Positions 27,195 through 37,172 of a stretch of DNA of 64,000 bases are shown here, piece by piece. The stretch is from Acetobacter senegalensis (GTDB taxonomy: Bacteria; Pseudomonadota; Alphaproteobacteria; Acetobacterales; Acetobacteraceae), in contig NZ_LHZU01000139.1 in NCBI RefSeq assembly GCF_001580995.1, forward strand, positions 1-64,000, written 5' to 3'. Position numbers and translations under genes: made by a program. Below the pieces are notes generated by a model. The model searched no databases and was not told the origin of the DNA. It was given only the letters and a program-made list of their open reading frames with translations. Numbering within the stretch: position 1 is the first letter of the stretch; every line of letters begins with the position of its first letter.

Positions 27195-28484
27195 TTAAAG
27201 GCTTTTCAGTTTTGAGAGAATTTCCGCAATGGTCTGGGGCGGCGGGGTGGCCACGGATACGCTGATGGCGTGTTCATCGGCTGCCGGGGGTTCCAGTGTT
27301 TGCAACTGGCTGGGAAGCAGGCTGGCCGGCATGTAATGCCCGGTGCGTGTTTGCAGGCGCTGGGCCAGAACGGCTTGATCGACATGCAGATAGATAAACA
27401 ACGGATTCAGCCCCTCCCGCCGGAGCACATCACGGTAGGAGCGTTTGAGGGCGGAGCATGTCAGAATGCCGCCTGTTCCGTTCTGCTCACATTGCGCCAG
27501 CCATGCGTGGCAACGTTCCAGCCACGGCCAGCGATCCTCATCGTTCAAAGGAATGCCTGCGGCCATTTTCTGCACATTGGCGGAGGGGTGCAGGGCGTCT
27601 CCTTCCTGAAACGGCCAGCCCAGTTCATTGCGCAGCCCTTCAGCGACTGTGGTTTTGCCGCAGCCGGATACCCCCATGATGACCAGAAGATGCTTCTTGA
27701 TGCCTTCTGCCGCTGGTTGGGTGGGTAGAACCTGCTGGCTGCCCAGAATTTCGCTGCTTAACTGGGCGGCGGATCTCTCGCCGGGATGCAGAATGCGGAT
27801 GCCTTCTGGCCCGGCTGTAATGGTCTGGGTGGCCATGTGGAGAAACAGGCCGTGCTCAATAACGCCCACAATATTGTAAATGTTCTGGCTCAGCGTATCA
27901 GGGTCTTCAATGCGACCGAACACACAATCCATGATCAGATTTTTTTCATCTGTCAGATAGAAGGAGCCATCCCGTTTTTTACGGGGTGCCACCTGTGCGC
28001 CAAGGCGCGCAAGCCGGGCGGCGGCACTTTCCCATCCAAACGGCACAACCTCAACAGGAACGGGGCAGAGTGTGCCCAGATGGTCCACATATTTGCTGTT
28101 GTCGGCCACAACCACAAACTGGCGGGCGGCAGAAGCCACAATTTTTTCACGCAGCAACGCACCGCCGCGGCCCTTGACCAGATTTAATGTGCCGGGTTCG
28201 ATTTCATCCGCGCCATCAATGGCAATGTCCAGATCTGGGTGTCGGCCAAAATCGGTAAGAGGAATCCCTTCCTCGCGGGCCTGCGCTTCTGTGGCGTCAG
28301 AGGTTGGAATGGCGCAGATGCGCAACCCTTCTTCCCGCATACGGCGGCCAAGTTCCGCTACAACAAAGACCGCTGTTGATCCTGTGCCCAGGCCTACGGC
28401 CATGCCATCCTGCACCAGGGAAGCTGCTCTGATGGCAGCCTGCTGTTTGAACTGTGCGGCAGGGTCAAGTTGCGTTCCGGTCAT
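27195..28484 (-). CDS. rpiA-gntK: Fused ribose-5-phosphate isomerase A and gluconokinase
   Basis: A 429-residue bifunctional protein. Residues 1 to about 230 are RpiA, which interconverts ribulose-5-P and ribose-5-P: GLGTGSTA, IPTSDATEAQARE, DIAIDGADEIEP with catalytic Asp/Glu, and KGRGGALLREK. After a roughly 30-residue linker, residues from about 262 are a GntK-type gluconokinase: Walker A MGVSGCGKTTVAEGL, QEGDALHPSANVQKMAAGIPL, TCSALKRSYRD, HVDQAVLAQRLQTRTGHYM. It thus makes 6-phosphogluconate from gluconate and isomerises the pentose made by Gnd. It is last in the cluster, 32 bases after pgl. Both active sites look complete. Confidence 0.94.
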   Translation of the reverse strand: MTGTQLDPAAQFKQQAAIRAASLVQDGMAVGLGTGSTAVFVVAELGRRMREEGLRICAIPTSDATEAQAREEGIPLTDFGRHPDLDIAIDGADEIEPGTLNLVKGRGGALLREKIVASAARQFVVVADNSKYVDHLGTLCPVPVEVVPFGWESAAARLARLGAQVAPRKKRDGSFYLTDEKNLIMDCVFGRIEDPDTLSQNIYNIVGVIEHGLFLHMATQTITAGPEGIRILHPGERSAAQLSSEILGSQQVLPTQPAAEGIKKHLLVIMGVSGCGKTTVAEGLRNELGWPFQEGDALHPSANVQKMAAGIPLNDEDRWPWLERCHAWLAQCEQNGTGGILTCSALKRSYRDVLRREGLNPLFIYLHVDQAVLAQRLQTRTGHYMPASLLPSQLQTLEPPAADEHAISVSVATPPPQTIAEILSKLKSL

Positions 28485-28516
28485 GGCGTTTTCCTAGTTT
28501 TTTCTTCTTGGTCTCG

Positions 28517-29257
28517 TTATGCGTCAGGGCTGGCGGCGCGGTCCAGCACCCAGCGCAAGTCCCCCATAGCAGTAATGGCGCTGGCCGGGCAGGAGGGGTC
28601 TTGCGCACGCACTTTGGCAACAGCCTCTTTCTTGCCTGCGCCTTCTACCAGAAACACCACATGGCGGCTTGCATGAATGGCCGGATAGGTGAGGGTGATG
28701 CGGGTATAAGGGGCAGCAGGCGGGACACAGGTGGCAACCCAGGCTGTCTGTTCCTTCAGAACCGGCTGGCCCGGAAAGAGGGAGGCGGTATGGCCGTCAC
28801 TGCCCAACCCGAGCAGGTTGACGTCAAAGAGCGGACGATCAGCTTCAAACGTGTCTGCCCCATAGAACTGCTTCAATCGCGTTTCATAAGAGCGGGCGGC
28901 ATCTTCGGCTGTGCCAACGCCGGGCATGGGGTGCAGGTTTTCTGCGGGTACTGGCACGCGCGAGAAGAGCAGGCGCTGCATCATGCCGAAATTGCTGTCC
29001 TCATGGTCATGCGGCAGGAAACGGTCATCGCCCAGAAAGAACTGCATCCGCGCCCATGGAAAACGGCTGGCATAGGGTTCGGTCGCCATCAGGCTATACA
29101 GGCTTTGTGGCGTACTGCCTCCTGAAAGGGCGATGGCGAAAGGGCCTTCGGTTTTTTCCGTGGCAAGTTGCAGCAGCCAGTCTGCCAGATGCCGTGTGGC
29201 TTCCTCCCGGTCTGCAAAAACACTCACACTTCCTGTCCGAGTATCCTGTCCTGCCAT
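28517..29257 (-). CDS. pgl: 6-phosphogluconolactonase (DevB/SOL type)
   Basis: A 246-residue Pgl hydrolysing 6-phosphogluconolactone in the oxidative pentose-phosphate pathway. Family marks are FAIALSGGSTPQSLYSLM, the FFLGDDRFLPHDHEDSN loop, DVNLLGLGSDGHTASLFPG and a C-terminal FLVEGAGKKEAV. The length is normal. Its start lies four bases after the stop of the upstream HAD gene, so it is in the same operon. Confidence 0.94.
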   Translation of the reverse strand: MAGQDTRTGSVSVFADREEATRHLADWLLQLATEKTEGPFAIALSGGSTPQSLYSLMATEPYASRFPWARMQFFLGDDRFLPHDHEDSNFGMMQRLLFSRVPVPAENLHPMPGVGTAEDAARSYETRLKQFYGADTFEADRPLFDVNLLGLGSDGHTASLFPGQPVLKEQTAWVATCVPPAAPYTRITLTYPAIHASRHVVFLVEGAGKKEAVAKVRAQDPSCPASAITAMGDLRWVLDRAASPDA

Positions 29258-29261
29258 GGTT

Positions 29262-30080
29262 TTAGTCCTCTCCTAGCACAAAGCGCTCTATGCCTCGGGC
29301 AAACCCTTCCTCCTCAGAGGATGCGGTTGTCCATGTGGCACTTGCCTTCACGTCTTCTGTGGCCTGCCCCATGGCAATGGATACGCCACTGGCATGGAAC
29401 ATCAGCACATCATTGGGTTGATCACCCACTGTCAGCATGGCGGTGGCCGGAACGCCCAGCAGCCGTTCAAGTGTATGCACAACGCCGCCCTTGTTGGCGT
29501 GCGGGTGAGTGATGTCAACATAGTAGGGCTGAGAAAGCGCGGCGGAGGCTTCTGTTCCCAGTTCTCGCTGCAATGTGCTCGCCACTGACAGCATCAGAGC
29601 AGCATCATCACTCACGCCGGTAATTTTCACGACGTCATCAAGCGCTGCGTCAAGATCCTGTGTTTCACGCGGGGGGAACTTCACGGTCCATTCTTCCCGC
29701 GCCACATGCGGGCCATGGGCATCAGGCACCAGCCATTCCGTGCTGGTGTAAATCCAGGCGGGAACCTGATGGTCTTTCAACAGGTCCAATGTTTTTTGCG
29801 CAGTGCTGCGGGGCAGGCGGAGGGCCTCAATCAGGCTGAGGTCCGGATGTACCATCATGCCACCGTTGAACCCGGCCAAAGGGGCGGAAAGTGCTAGGGG
29901 CTGCACCAGCATTTCCATTCCTCGCGGAGGCCTGCCGGAGGTAATGGCGAAAATGATATTCTTTTCCCGCAGTGCATGAACGGCCCGAATGGCACGCGGC
30001 GTCAGGATTTTTTCCCGCGTGACCAGCGTGCCATCGACATCCGCCAGCACAAGACGGATATCATGCTGGGGAGTGGCCAT
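29262..30080 (-). CDS. HAD-superfamily phosphatase, Cof type (second of two)
   Basis: A 272-residue HAD IIB (Cof-like) phosphatase. Nucleophile motif I is ADVDGTLVT near the start, motif II is FAITSGRPP, and the C-terminal Mg-site is MLTVGDQPNDVLMF with SIAMGQATEDVKASA. The NKGGVVHTLERLLGV segment carries the motif III lysine. Substrate is unknown; the location inside a pentose-phosphate operon suggests a sugar phosphate. It starts four bases after the paralogue's stop and is followed by pgl after four bases. Confidence 0.88.
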   Translation of the reverse strand: MATPQHDIRLVLADVDGTLVTREKILTPRAIRAVHALREKNIIFAITSGRPPRGMEMLVQPLALSAPLAGFNGGMMVHPDLSLIEALRLPRSTAQKTLDLLKDHQVPAWIYTSTEWLVPDAHGPHVAREEWTVKFPPRETQDLDAALDDVVKITGVSDDAALMLSVASTLQRELGTEASAALSQPYYVDITHPHANKGGVVHTLERLLGVPATAMLTVGDQPNDVLMFHASGVSIAMGQATEDVKASATWTTASSEEEGFARGIERFVLGED

Positions 30081-30084
30081 GATG

Positions 30085-30990
30085 TCAGGCTCCGTGGGGA
30101 GTAGTGGCCTCAGGGGCTGTTTTGTCGGACGTGGGTTTTTCCACGCGCGGCAGAACCAGTTGCTCCATGGCCTTGGCCCAGCCGTCGTGATCGTTGCTGT
30201 CGGTCACGAAATGCGCGTGAGAGCGCACATGGTCCGTTGCCTGCCCCATGGCGATGGCCAGGCCGGCCAGTTTCAGCATGGGGATATCGTTATTCATGTC
30301 CCCGATGCATGCCACTTCCGATGGGGAAATACCGTAGAAGGCCGCAAGCTGACGCAGGGCGTGGCCTTTGTTGGCGTCGGATGGGGTTATATCCAGAAAC
30401 CATGAACTGGACCGCGCAACGCTGGCGCGGCCTTCCAGCAGGGAGCCAATTTCCAGTTCCTGCCGTTCAAGGGCCTCATAATCTGCGCTGGAGCCGGTGA
30501 TTTTGCCAATTCCGTTCAGGGAACCGGCGAATGAGGACACAATATGAGGCTGCATGTGAATGGCGCGTTTTTCGGGCTCCACGTAGGCCCCTGTTTCGTT
30601 TTCCACCAGCCATTCATGGCCGCGGAACAGCCACGCATCAATGTGATGCACTTTCAGCATGTCCAGCGCTTCCTGCACGGCTTCCGGGTCGAGAGAAAGC
30701 TGGGAGCGAATGGTGCGGTCGGCGTTGAAAATGGTGCCGCCATTCAGCGCGCCATAGGGTGTATCAATGCCCAGCACTTCAAAATACATTTCCATGCCAT
30801 TGGGCGGACGGCTGCTGACAAGACAGACCGGAACGCCAGCCTCTTTCAAGGCTTTGATCGCTGCAATGCTGTGGTGCGTGACCTGTTTTTCTGGCGTGAG
30901 CAATGTGCCGTCCATATCGGACACCACAAGTTTGATGCGGGATGCCGGGGGTGGGAGGGCAGCCTGACGGGCGTTTTCGTTAACCATCAT
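30085..30990 (-). CDS. HAD-superfamily phosphatase, Cof type (first of two)
   Basis: A 301-residue Cof-type HAD hydrolase: motif I VVSDMDGTLLT, motif II CLVSSRPPNGMEMYF, motif III NKGHALRQLAAFYGI and motif IV CIGDMNNDIPMLK. It is similar throughout to the next gene and clearly arose by tandem duplication; the C-terminal tail is longer and polar. A GGGAG ribosome site precedes ATG 30990. It follows gnd after a 99-base gap containing a terminator-like hairpin. Substrate is unknown; sugar phosphates are most likely. Confidence 0.88.
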   Translation of the reverse strand: MMVNENARQAALPPPASRIKLVVSDMDGTLLTPEKQVTHHSIAAIKALKEAGVPVCLVSSRPPNGMEMYFEVLGIDTPYGALNGGTIFNADRTIRSQLSLDPEAVQEALDMLKVHHIDAWLFRGHEWLVENETGAYVEPEKRAIHMQPHIVSSFAGSLNGIGKITGSSADYEALERQELEIGSLLEGRASVARSSSWFLDITPSDANKGHALRQLAAFYGISPSEVACIGDMNNDIPMLKLAGLAIAMGQATDHVRSHAHFVTDSNDHDGWAKAMEQLVLPRVEKPTSDKTAPEATTPHGA

Positions 30991-31013
30991 GCAGCTTCAA
31001 CTCCCGATCACAT

Positions 31014-31062
31014 CAAAAATAGGGTGCGGCTTTGCCTGTCAGGCTGAAAGGAAAGCCGCACC
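31014..31062 (-). terminator. Terminator or attenuator hairpin between gnd and the HAD genes
   Basis: GGTGCGGCTTT (31023-31033) pairs perfectly with AAAGCCGCACC (31052-31062), and an inner GCCTG/CAGGC pair extends the structure. On the minus strand CTATTTTTG follows. It ends about 30 bases before the HAD start, leaving little room for a new promoter, so partial read-through is likely. Confidence 0.7.
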
Positions 31063-31089
31063 GGTAAAGGATGCGGTTAAAATACCGCG

Positions 31090-32091
31090 TTAGTCTTTGG
31101 TTTCAACATGGCCACCAAAGCCGAAGCGCATGGCAGACAACACTTTTTCCGCGTAGGTATTGCCGGAGCGTGAACGGAAACGGGTAAAGAGGGCTGCTGT
31201 CATGACCGGAACGGGCACGGCTTCCTCAATAGCGGCTTCAATGGTCCAGCGGCCTTCGCCGGAATCATTCACTTCCCCGGAGAATTCGGAGAGTTCACCA
31301 TTTTTGGTCATGGCCTGCGCCGTGAGGTCAAGTAGCCAGGAGGAGACAACACTTCCACGGCGCCAGACTTCGGCAATATCCGCCATGTTCAGAGAGAAAC
31401 GTTCGTCTTCAGCCAGAAGTGGGGAGTCCTTGCGGTACATGACGTCAAACCCTTCCGCAAAGGCCTGCATCATGCCGTATTCAATGCCGTTATGAACCAT
31501 TTTGACAAAATGGCCTGATCCCGCCGGGCCACAATACAGATAACCCTGCTCAGCCCGAGGATCGAGGTTTTCCCCTTCGTCACGGCCGGGGGTGCGCGGA
31601 ATATCGCCAATTCCGGGTGCCAGTGCGGCAAGGATCGGATCAATATGGTCGGCTGCGGCCTTGGGGCCGCCATACATCATGCAATAGCCGCGTTCCAGAC
31701 CCCACACGCCGCCGGATGTGCCGACATCAATATAATCAATGCCTTTTTCGCCCAGAACTTTGGCGCGGCGGATATCGTCCTTGTAATAGGTGTTGCCCCC
31801 ATCAATCACGATATCGCCGCGCTGTAGCAGGCCGCACAGAGACATCACGGTTTCTTCCGTAATCTCGCCAGCAGGCAGCATGGACCAGACAATTTTTTTC
31901 GGGCCGTTCAGCTTGGCCACCACGTCGGCCAGATTGCTGGCTGCTGTGGCGCGTCCAGCTTCTGCTCGGGCCACAATTTTTTCCACGGCGGAGGTGTCAC
32001 GATCATACACCACCACGTCATGCCCGTGTCGTGTCAGGCGGACGGCAATATTGCCGCCCATTCTACCAAGCCCGACGATGCCGATCTGCAT
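31090..32091 (-). CDS. gnd: 6-phosphogluconate dehydrogenase, short (GndA/YqeC-like) form
   Basis: A 333-residue decarboxylating 6-phosphogluconate dehydrogenase producing ribulose-5-P and CO2. The N-terminal Rossmann motif [13 protein letters not shown] is followed by VYDRD, an acid position typical of NAD-preferring forms. Catalytic segments are [27 protein letters not shown] and the lysine in [19 protein letters not shown] split at 31480-31540. The 330-residue length (against about 470 for the E. coli type) marks the short class common in acetic acid bacteria. It lies 23 bases after tal-pgi and before the terminator-like hairpin. Confidence 0.95.
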   Translation of the reverse strand: MQIGIVGLGRMGGNIAVRLTRHGHDVVVYDRDTSAVEKIVARAEAGRATAASNLADVVAKLNGPKKIVWSMLPAGEITEETVMSLCGLLQRGDIVIDGGNTYYKDDIRRAKVLGEKGIDYIDVGTSGGVWGLERGYCMMYGGPKAAADHIDPILAALAPGIGDIPRTPGRDEGENLDPRAEQGYLYCGPAGSGHFVKMVHNGIEYGMMQAFAEGFDVMYRKDSPLLAEDERFSLNMADIAEVWRRGSVVSSWLLDLTAQAMTKNGELSEFSGEVNDSGEGRWTIEAAIEEAVPVPVMTAALFTRFRSRSGNTYAEKVLSAMRFGFGGHVETKD

Positions 32092-32114
32092 GCTGCGTTC
32101 CTTCTGTTCTGTTA

Positions 32115-34970
32115 TCAGACTACTTGGTGCACGGCTTTGGCCAGTTCGGCCAGACCGTCTTTCAGGCTGCCCCGAATATGCACGCGCAGAGCCCGGCGGC
32201 CACGTTCGGCCAGCACATCAAAGTCTCCCCGCGCCTGAGCCGCTTTGACAACCCCGAAGGAGTAGTTCTCGCCAGGAACCGGCAGGTCATGGGCATCATC
32301 GGCTGTAATTTGCAGGAAAACGCCGGTGTTGGGGCCGCCTTTGTAGGCCTGCCCGGTGGAGTGCAGAAAACGGGGACCGAACTCGGCCGCTGTTGCTACG
32401 GTTTTGGCGTCACGGATTTTCAGACGTGTGTGCTGAATCCATTCCCGCGTTGAGGCGTCCCGTTCGATATAGGCCAGCAGGGCGACATAATCCCCGGCTT
32501 TTACACGATCGAAATGGGCCTTCAGAATGGCTTCAGCGCTATCGCCTTTCAGGGCAGCGGCATTGGTCTTGTCTGCAAAGAAGGCAAACGGGCCGTGTTC
32601 CGCAAAAGGCTGTTCGGCAGGCAGTTTGCCGGTTTTGTTGTAGGCATCTGTCAGCTTGCGGGTTTCAACCTTGCTGGCTTCCACATCAGGCTGGTCAAAC
32701 GGATCAATGCCCAGAAACGCGCCTGCGACCGCGGTAGCCAGTTCCCACCGGAAGAATTCCTGCGCAATCTGGCGTTTGCTGTGCAACGTGATGGTCACTA
32801 CCGGCTGCCCGGCGTCAATCAACGTGGCAATGGCTTCATCCTGTTCATGCCGGTGTTCTGGTGCCAGACGTAGGTACACAAACAGACGATCCGTGCCATA
32901 GCGTTTGGGGCCGCCCAGTGTTTCTTCATCAATGGGGATAATGCCCTTGCCGTGCTTGCCGGTGGATTCCGCAACAAGCTGTTCCAGCCAGGCGCCAAAA
33001 TCGGCAATCTGCGGTGTGGCAATAACGGTCAGCTTGTCATGCCCGAACTGCGTTGCGGCAACGCCCAGAATGGTGCCAAGCAATACGCCGGGGTTCTGGG
33101 CAGGGGGCACGCTGGCATCGCTCATGCGCACGCCGCGCAGAGCGTCTTCCAGAAACAGTTTGACCGGAATGCCAGAGGCTGCGGCGGGAACCAGACCGAA
33201 ATTAGAGAGCACGGAATACCGGCCACCAATCTGCGGTTCGCCAGCAAAAATTTTCCAGAAACCTTCTTTCTTGGCAAGGGCTTCCAGCTTGGATCCGGGG
33301 TCTGTAATCGCGACAAAATGGCTGCCAACTTTCTCGCCCAGCGCCTTTTTGGCGAGGTCATGAAAATAGGCCAGCATGATGTTGGGTTCAAGCGTGCCGC
33401 CAGATTTGGAGGCAACGATGAACAGCGTATTGGCCGGGTCAATCTTCTTGGCGTAGGTCGCAACCTGCTGCGGGTCCGTGCTGTCCAGCACATACAGGTG
33501 GCCAAAGCCTTCATGCTTGCCGAATGTTTCCGCCAGCACTTCCGGACCAAGGCTTGAGCCGCCCATGCCCATCAGCAGAACCTGTTTGAAACCACGGGCT
33601 TTAACTTCAGCCTGAAAGCTTTCCAGTTCGGCAACGTGGGCAAGGCGTTCATCAACCGTGTCCAGCCATTTCAGCCATTTGGCTTCTTCACCGCCGGTCC
33701 AGACGGAGGCATCCTTGTTCCACAGTTTGCGGATAGTGCCATCCTTGCACCAGTCTTTCAGACCTTTTTGCACGGCGTTTTCGAGGTCTGCCGGAAGGGC
33801 TGTCTTGATGTCCGTCAGCTTCTCACCCAGCAGGGCCTTCTGCTTGGCGGCCACAGACCCCAGAAGACCATCAAAAGCCTCCGCAAAGGAGGTCACACCT
33901 TCATCAACCAGAATGCGCGTAACGCCATCCAGGTTCAGGCCAAGCCGTTCAGCTTCCGCCAGAACGTGGCGTGCGGCATCAATTCCGGTGCCCAGGGTTT
34001 CCTTGACCGTACCATGATCACGGAAGGCATCCATGGTAGCGGGGGGCAGGGTGTTAACCGTGTGCGGGCCGATCAGGCTGTCTACATACAGCACATCGCT
34101 GTAAGCCTTATCCTTGGTGCCGGTAGACGCCCACAACAGGCGCTGTGGCTGTGCACCGGCTGCTTCCAGCGTTTTCCAGCGCGGGGTCTGGATAATTTCC
34201 TGCCAATACACGTAAGCCAGTTTGGCGTTGGCGATGGCCACCTTGCCACGCAGGACCTTCAGGGCCTCGGCTTCCGCATCTCCGGCTTTGACGCGGCGGT
34301 CTATTTCCGCATCAATCTTGCCATCAATGCGGCTGACAAAGAAGGAGGCCACGGAGGCCACACGGGAGATGTCTCCCCCTTTTTTATGCAGGTCTTCCAA
34401 CCCGGAGAGCCATGCATCCACCACCGCTTTGTAGGCGGAAAGCGCAAAAATGAGCGTTACGTTGACATTGATGCCCGCTGCGATGGTTTCCCGAATGGCA
34501 GGGATACTTTCCGGTGTGGCCGGAATTTTGATCATCAGATTGGGTTCAGCCACATCGGCCCACAGGCGGGCTGCTTCATGGGCCGTGCCTTTTTCGTCCC
34601 GCGCGAGATAGGGGGAGACTTCAAGGCTTACAAAGCCATCTCGCCGCTTGGTCTGCTCATAAACCGGTGCCAGAACATGGGCGGCCTTCTTGATGTCCTG
34701 CACGGCGAGTTTTTCATACAGCTCACCGGGGGAGACGATTTCTTCCGCCAGAATGGTTTTGATCTGGGGGTCGTATTCCGTGCCTTCTCCCATGGCTTTC
34801 TGGAAGATGGCCGGGTTGGACGTCACGCCACGCACATCATCAGTCTGCACCAGACGTGCCAGAGACCCATCTTCCACAAAGGAGCGGCGGATGAAGTCCA
34901 GCCATGGAGACTGTTGAACCGCTGCCAGAGCCTGTAGCGGGTTTGCCACCTGAGTGTGTGAAGCAGTCAT
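32115..34970 (-). CDS. tal-pgi: Fused transaldolase and glucose-6-phosphate isomerase
   Basis: A 951-residue bifunctional enzyme (ATG 34970, with AGAAGGGAC upstream). The N-terminal about 370 residues are transaldolase: [23 protein letters not shown], Schiff-base lysine region [23 protein letters not shown] and [14 protein letters not shown]. The C-terminal about 560 residues are phosphoglucose isomerase: [46 protein letters not shown], and [18 protein letters not shown] close to the end. It feeds fructose-6-P made by the non-oxidative branch straight back to glucose-6-P, suiting a cyclic pentose-phosphate pathway. It sits between tkt (99-base gap) and gnd (23-base gap). Confidence 0.96.
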   Translation of the reverse strand: MTASHTQVANPLQALAAVQQSPWLDFIRRSFVEDGSLARLVQTDDVRGVTSNPAIFQKAMGEGTEYDPQIKTILAEEIVSPGELYEKLAVQDIKKAAHVLAPVYEQTKRRDGFVSLEVSPYLARDEKGTAHEAARLWADVAEPNLMIKIPATPESIPAIRETIAAGINVNVTLIFALSAYKAVVDAWLSGLEDLHKKGGDISRVASVASFFVSRIDGKIDAEIDRRVKAGDAEAEALKVLRGKVAIANAKLAYVYWQEIIQTPRWKTLEAAGAQPQRLLWASTGTKDKAYSDVLYVDSLIGPHTVNTLPPATMDAFRDHGTVKETLGTGIDAARHVLAEAERLGLNLDGVTRILVDEGVTSFAEAFDGLLGSVAAKQKALLGEKLTDIKTALPADLENAVQKGLKDWCKDGTIRKLWNKDASVWTGGEEAKWLKWLDTVDERLAHVAELESFQAEVKARGFKQVLLMGMGGSSLGPEVLAETFGKHEGFGHLYVLDSTDPQQVATYAKKIDPANTLFIVASKSGGTLEPNIMLAYFHDLAKKALGEKVGSHFVAITDPGSKLEALAKKEGFWKIFAGEPQIGGRYSVLSNFGLVPAAASGIPVKLFLEDALRGVRMSDASVPPAQNPGVLLGTILGVAATQFGHDKLTVIATPQIADFGAWLEQLVAESTGKHGKGIIPIDEETLGGPKRYGTDRLFVYLRLAPEHRHEQDEAIATLIDAGQPVVTITLHSKRQIAQEFFRWELATAVAGAFLGIDPFDQPDVEASKVETRKLTDAYNKTGKLPAEQPFAEHGPFAFFADKTNAAALKGDSAEAILKAHFDRVKAGDYVALLAYIERDASTREWIQHTRLKIRDAKTVATAAEFGPRFLHSTGQAYKGGPNTGVFLQITADDAHDLPVPGENYSFGVVKAAQARGDFDVLAERGRRALRVHIRGSLKDGLAELAKAVHQVV

Positions 34971-35069
34971 GCGTAACGTCCCTTCTCTGCTGCGCTCCCG
35001 CCTGAAATGGCGGGCAGGAGCGCATTCTACGTGCATTCTGTATGGCGCGTGGTGGAACCACGCCCGGCT

Positions 35070-37172
35070 TTAACGGGCCTGACGGCGCGCGGCTTCCAGA
35101 ACGGCTTCTGGTGTAAAGCCAAACTTTGCCATCAGTTTGCCCGCCGGGGCGGAGGCCCCAAATCCGTGCATGGCAATGATCTCACCACTGAAGCCAGTGT
35201 AGCGGTCCCACCCGATAGGGGAGGCAGCTTCAATGGCGACACGGCCCGTTATGGAAGGCGGTAGCACGCTATCACGGTAGGATTGTGGCTGGGCTTCAAA
35301 CAGCTCCCAGCTTGGCATGGAGACCACGCGGGCCGGAATGCCGTCTTTGCTCAGGGCTTCATAGGCAGAGACAGCCAGAGACAGTTCACTGCCCGATGCA
35401 ATCAGGATTACCTTGGGTGTTTCCTTGCTGTCTGCCAGCACATAAGCGCCCTTCGCAACGCCGGAGGCCGGAGCGTAGCGACTGCGGTCCAGCGTGGGCA
35501 GGTTCTGGCGGCTGAGTGCCAGAGCGACCGGGCCATCCTGCTTGGCAATCAGAAAGCGCCACGCTTCCGCAACTTCATTTGCATCACCGGGGCGGATGGT
35601 GGTCATGCCCGGTGTGGCACGAAGCTGCACAAGCTGTTCGATTGGCTGATGGGTTGGCCCGTCTTCTCCCACCCCGATGGAATCATGGGTGAACACATAC
35701 GTGACCGGCTGCTGCATGAGGGACGCCAGACGGATGGGTGCCTTCATGTAATCAGAGAAAATCAGGAACCCGGCGCAGAACGGACGCAGACCATAGAGGG
35801 CCATGCCGTTTACAATGGCTCCCATGGCGTGTTCACGTACACCAAAGTGGAGGTTCCGCCCTGCATAGGAGCCGTTCCATTCCTTGGGCTGGAAGCTTTG
35901 CTCGCCTTTGAGGAGGGTTTTGGTGGAAGGGGCAAGGTCAGCAGAGCCCCCCAGCAGCCACGGCAGGCGACCCGCCACGGCATTCAGCACTTCACCAGAG
36001 CTGGCGCGGGAGGCAATGCCTTTTTCGCTGGCCTCATAGGTCGGGATGTCTGCATCCCAGCCCTCCGGCAGGGTGCCGCTGAAAATACCATCCAGTTCAG
36101 CGGCCAGTTCCGGGTAATCCTTGCGGTAAGCCGCGAACAGTTTTTCCCACGCTGCGCGGGCGGTTGCGCCACGTGTGCCAAGACCCTGCTGCATGTGGGG
36201 CAGAACGCCATCAGGCACATAGAAGCTTTTGTCTTCCGGCCAGCCGTAGGCTTTCTTGGTTTCCCGAATTTCTTCCACACCCAGCGGCTCGCCATGGGCT
36301 GCGGCCGTGCCAGCCTTATGCGGTGCGCCCCAGGCAATAACAGAATGTACAAGGATAAAGGTGGGGCGGGTTGTCTCTGCTTTGGCTTTGGCCAGAAGGT
36401 CTTTCAGGGCTGCGGTATCGTTCGCATCCTTCAGTTCCAGCACCTGCCAGCCATAGGCGGCAAACCGTTCACCCACATTTTCTGTCAGGGCGATATCGGT
36501 GGACCCTTCAATGGAGATGCGGTTGGCATCGTACATCCAGATCAGGTTGCCCAGTTTCAGATGTCCGGCAGTTGAGGCGGCCTCGCTGGAGATTCCTTCC
36601 ATCATGTCGCCATCCCCACACAGGGTATAGACATGGTGGTTGAACAGCTCAAAACCCGGCTTGTTGTAGCGGGCGGCCAGCCATTTCTCGGCCATGGCCA
36701 TCCCCACCGAATTGCCACAGCCCTGACCCAGCGGGCCGGTTGTGGTTTCAACGCCCGTGGTGTGGCCGTATTCCGGATGCCCGGGTGTTTTGGAATCAAG
36801 CTGGCGGAACTGCTCAAGGTCTTCCACCGTCAGGGCAGGGGCGTTGGTGACTTTGCCCTGTTTGACCTGCCGAACACCGGCCAGATAAATGAGGGAATAG
36901 ATCAGCATGGACGCATGGCCGATGGACAGCACAAAGCGGTCACGGTTCGGCCACAGCGGGTCTGCTGGATCGTAATTCAGCACATCCTGCCACAGGGTAT
37001 AGGCAACAGGAGCCAAGGCCATGGCCGTGCCCGGGTGCCCGGAATTGGCTTTCTGCACAGCATCCATGGAAAGGGTGCGGATGGTGTTGATGCACAGGTT
37101 ATCGAGACTGGCCGTCCCGCCGGCTTCCGCACCGTCTGGTGCGCGGAGAGGGGTGGGAAATAAGGCACGCAT
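35070..37172 (-). CDS. tkt: Transketolase
   Basis: A 700-residue thiamine-diphosphate transketolase transferring two-carbon units in the pentose-phosphate pathway. It has NSGHPGTAMALAPVAY, the TPP/Mg motif CGDGDMMEGISSEAAS ending in NRISIEG, GAPHKAGTAAAHGEPLG, the pyrimidine domain FGVREHAMGAIVNGMAL and HDSIGVGEDGPTHQPIEQL. GGAGGATA before ATG 37172 fixes the start. It is first in the sugar-phosphate cluster, so the main promoter should lie in 37173-37500. Confidence 0.97.
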   Translation of the reverse strand: MRALFPTPLRAPDGAEAGGTASLDNLCINTIRTLSMDAVQKANSGHPGTAMALAPVAYTLWQDVLNYDPADPLWPNRDRFVLSIGHASMLIYSLIYLAGVRQVKQGKVTNAPALTVEDLEQFRQLDSKTPGHPEYGHTTGVETTTGPLGQGCGNSVGMAMAEKWLAARYNKPGFELFNHHVYTLCGDGDMMEGISSEAASTAGHLKLGNLIWMYDANRISIEGSTDIALTENVGERFAAYGWQVLELKDANDTAALKDLLAKAKAETTRPTFILVHSVIAWGAPHKAGTAAAHGEPLGVEEIRETKKAYGWPEDKSFYVPDGVLPHMQQGLGTRGATARAAWEKLFAAYRKDYPELAAELDGIFSGTLPEGWDADIPTYEASEKGIASRASSGEVLNAVAGRLPWLLGGSADLAPSTKTLLKGEQSFQPKEWNGSYAGRNLHFGVREHAMGAIVNGMALYGLRPFCAGFLIFSDYMKAPIRLASLMQQPVTYVFTHDSIGVGEDGPTHQPIEQLVQLRATPGMTTIRPGDANEVAEAWRFLIAKQDGPVALALSRQNLPTLDRSRYAPASGVAKGAYVLADSKETPKVILIASGSELSLAVSAYEALSKDGIPARVVSMPSWELFEAQPQSYRDSVLPPSITGRVAIEAASPIGWDRYTGFSGEIIAMHGFGASAPAGKLMAKFGFTPEAVLEAARRQAR

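Noticed and set aside
33636-34937. 433-codon open frame on the plus strand opposite tal-pgi
   Set aside because: It is a high-GC shadow of a well-supported gene; no ribosome site and no recognisable domains.
35283-36575. 430-codon open frame on the plus strand opposite tkt
   Set aside because: Antisense shadow of transketolase with improbable composition rich in Cys, His and Arg.
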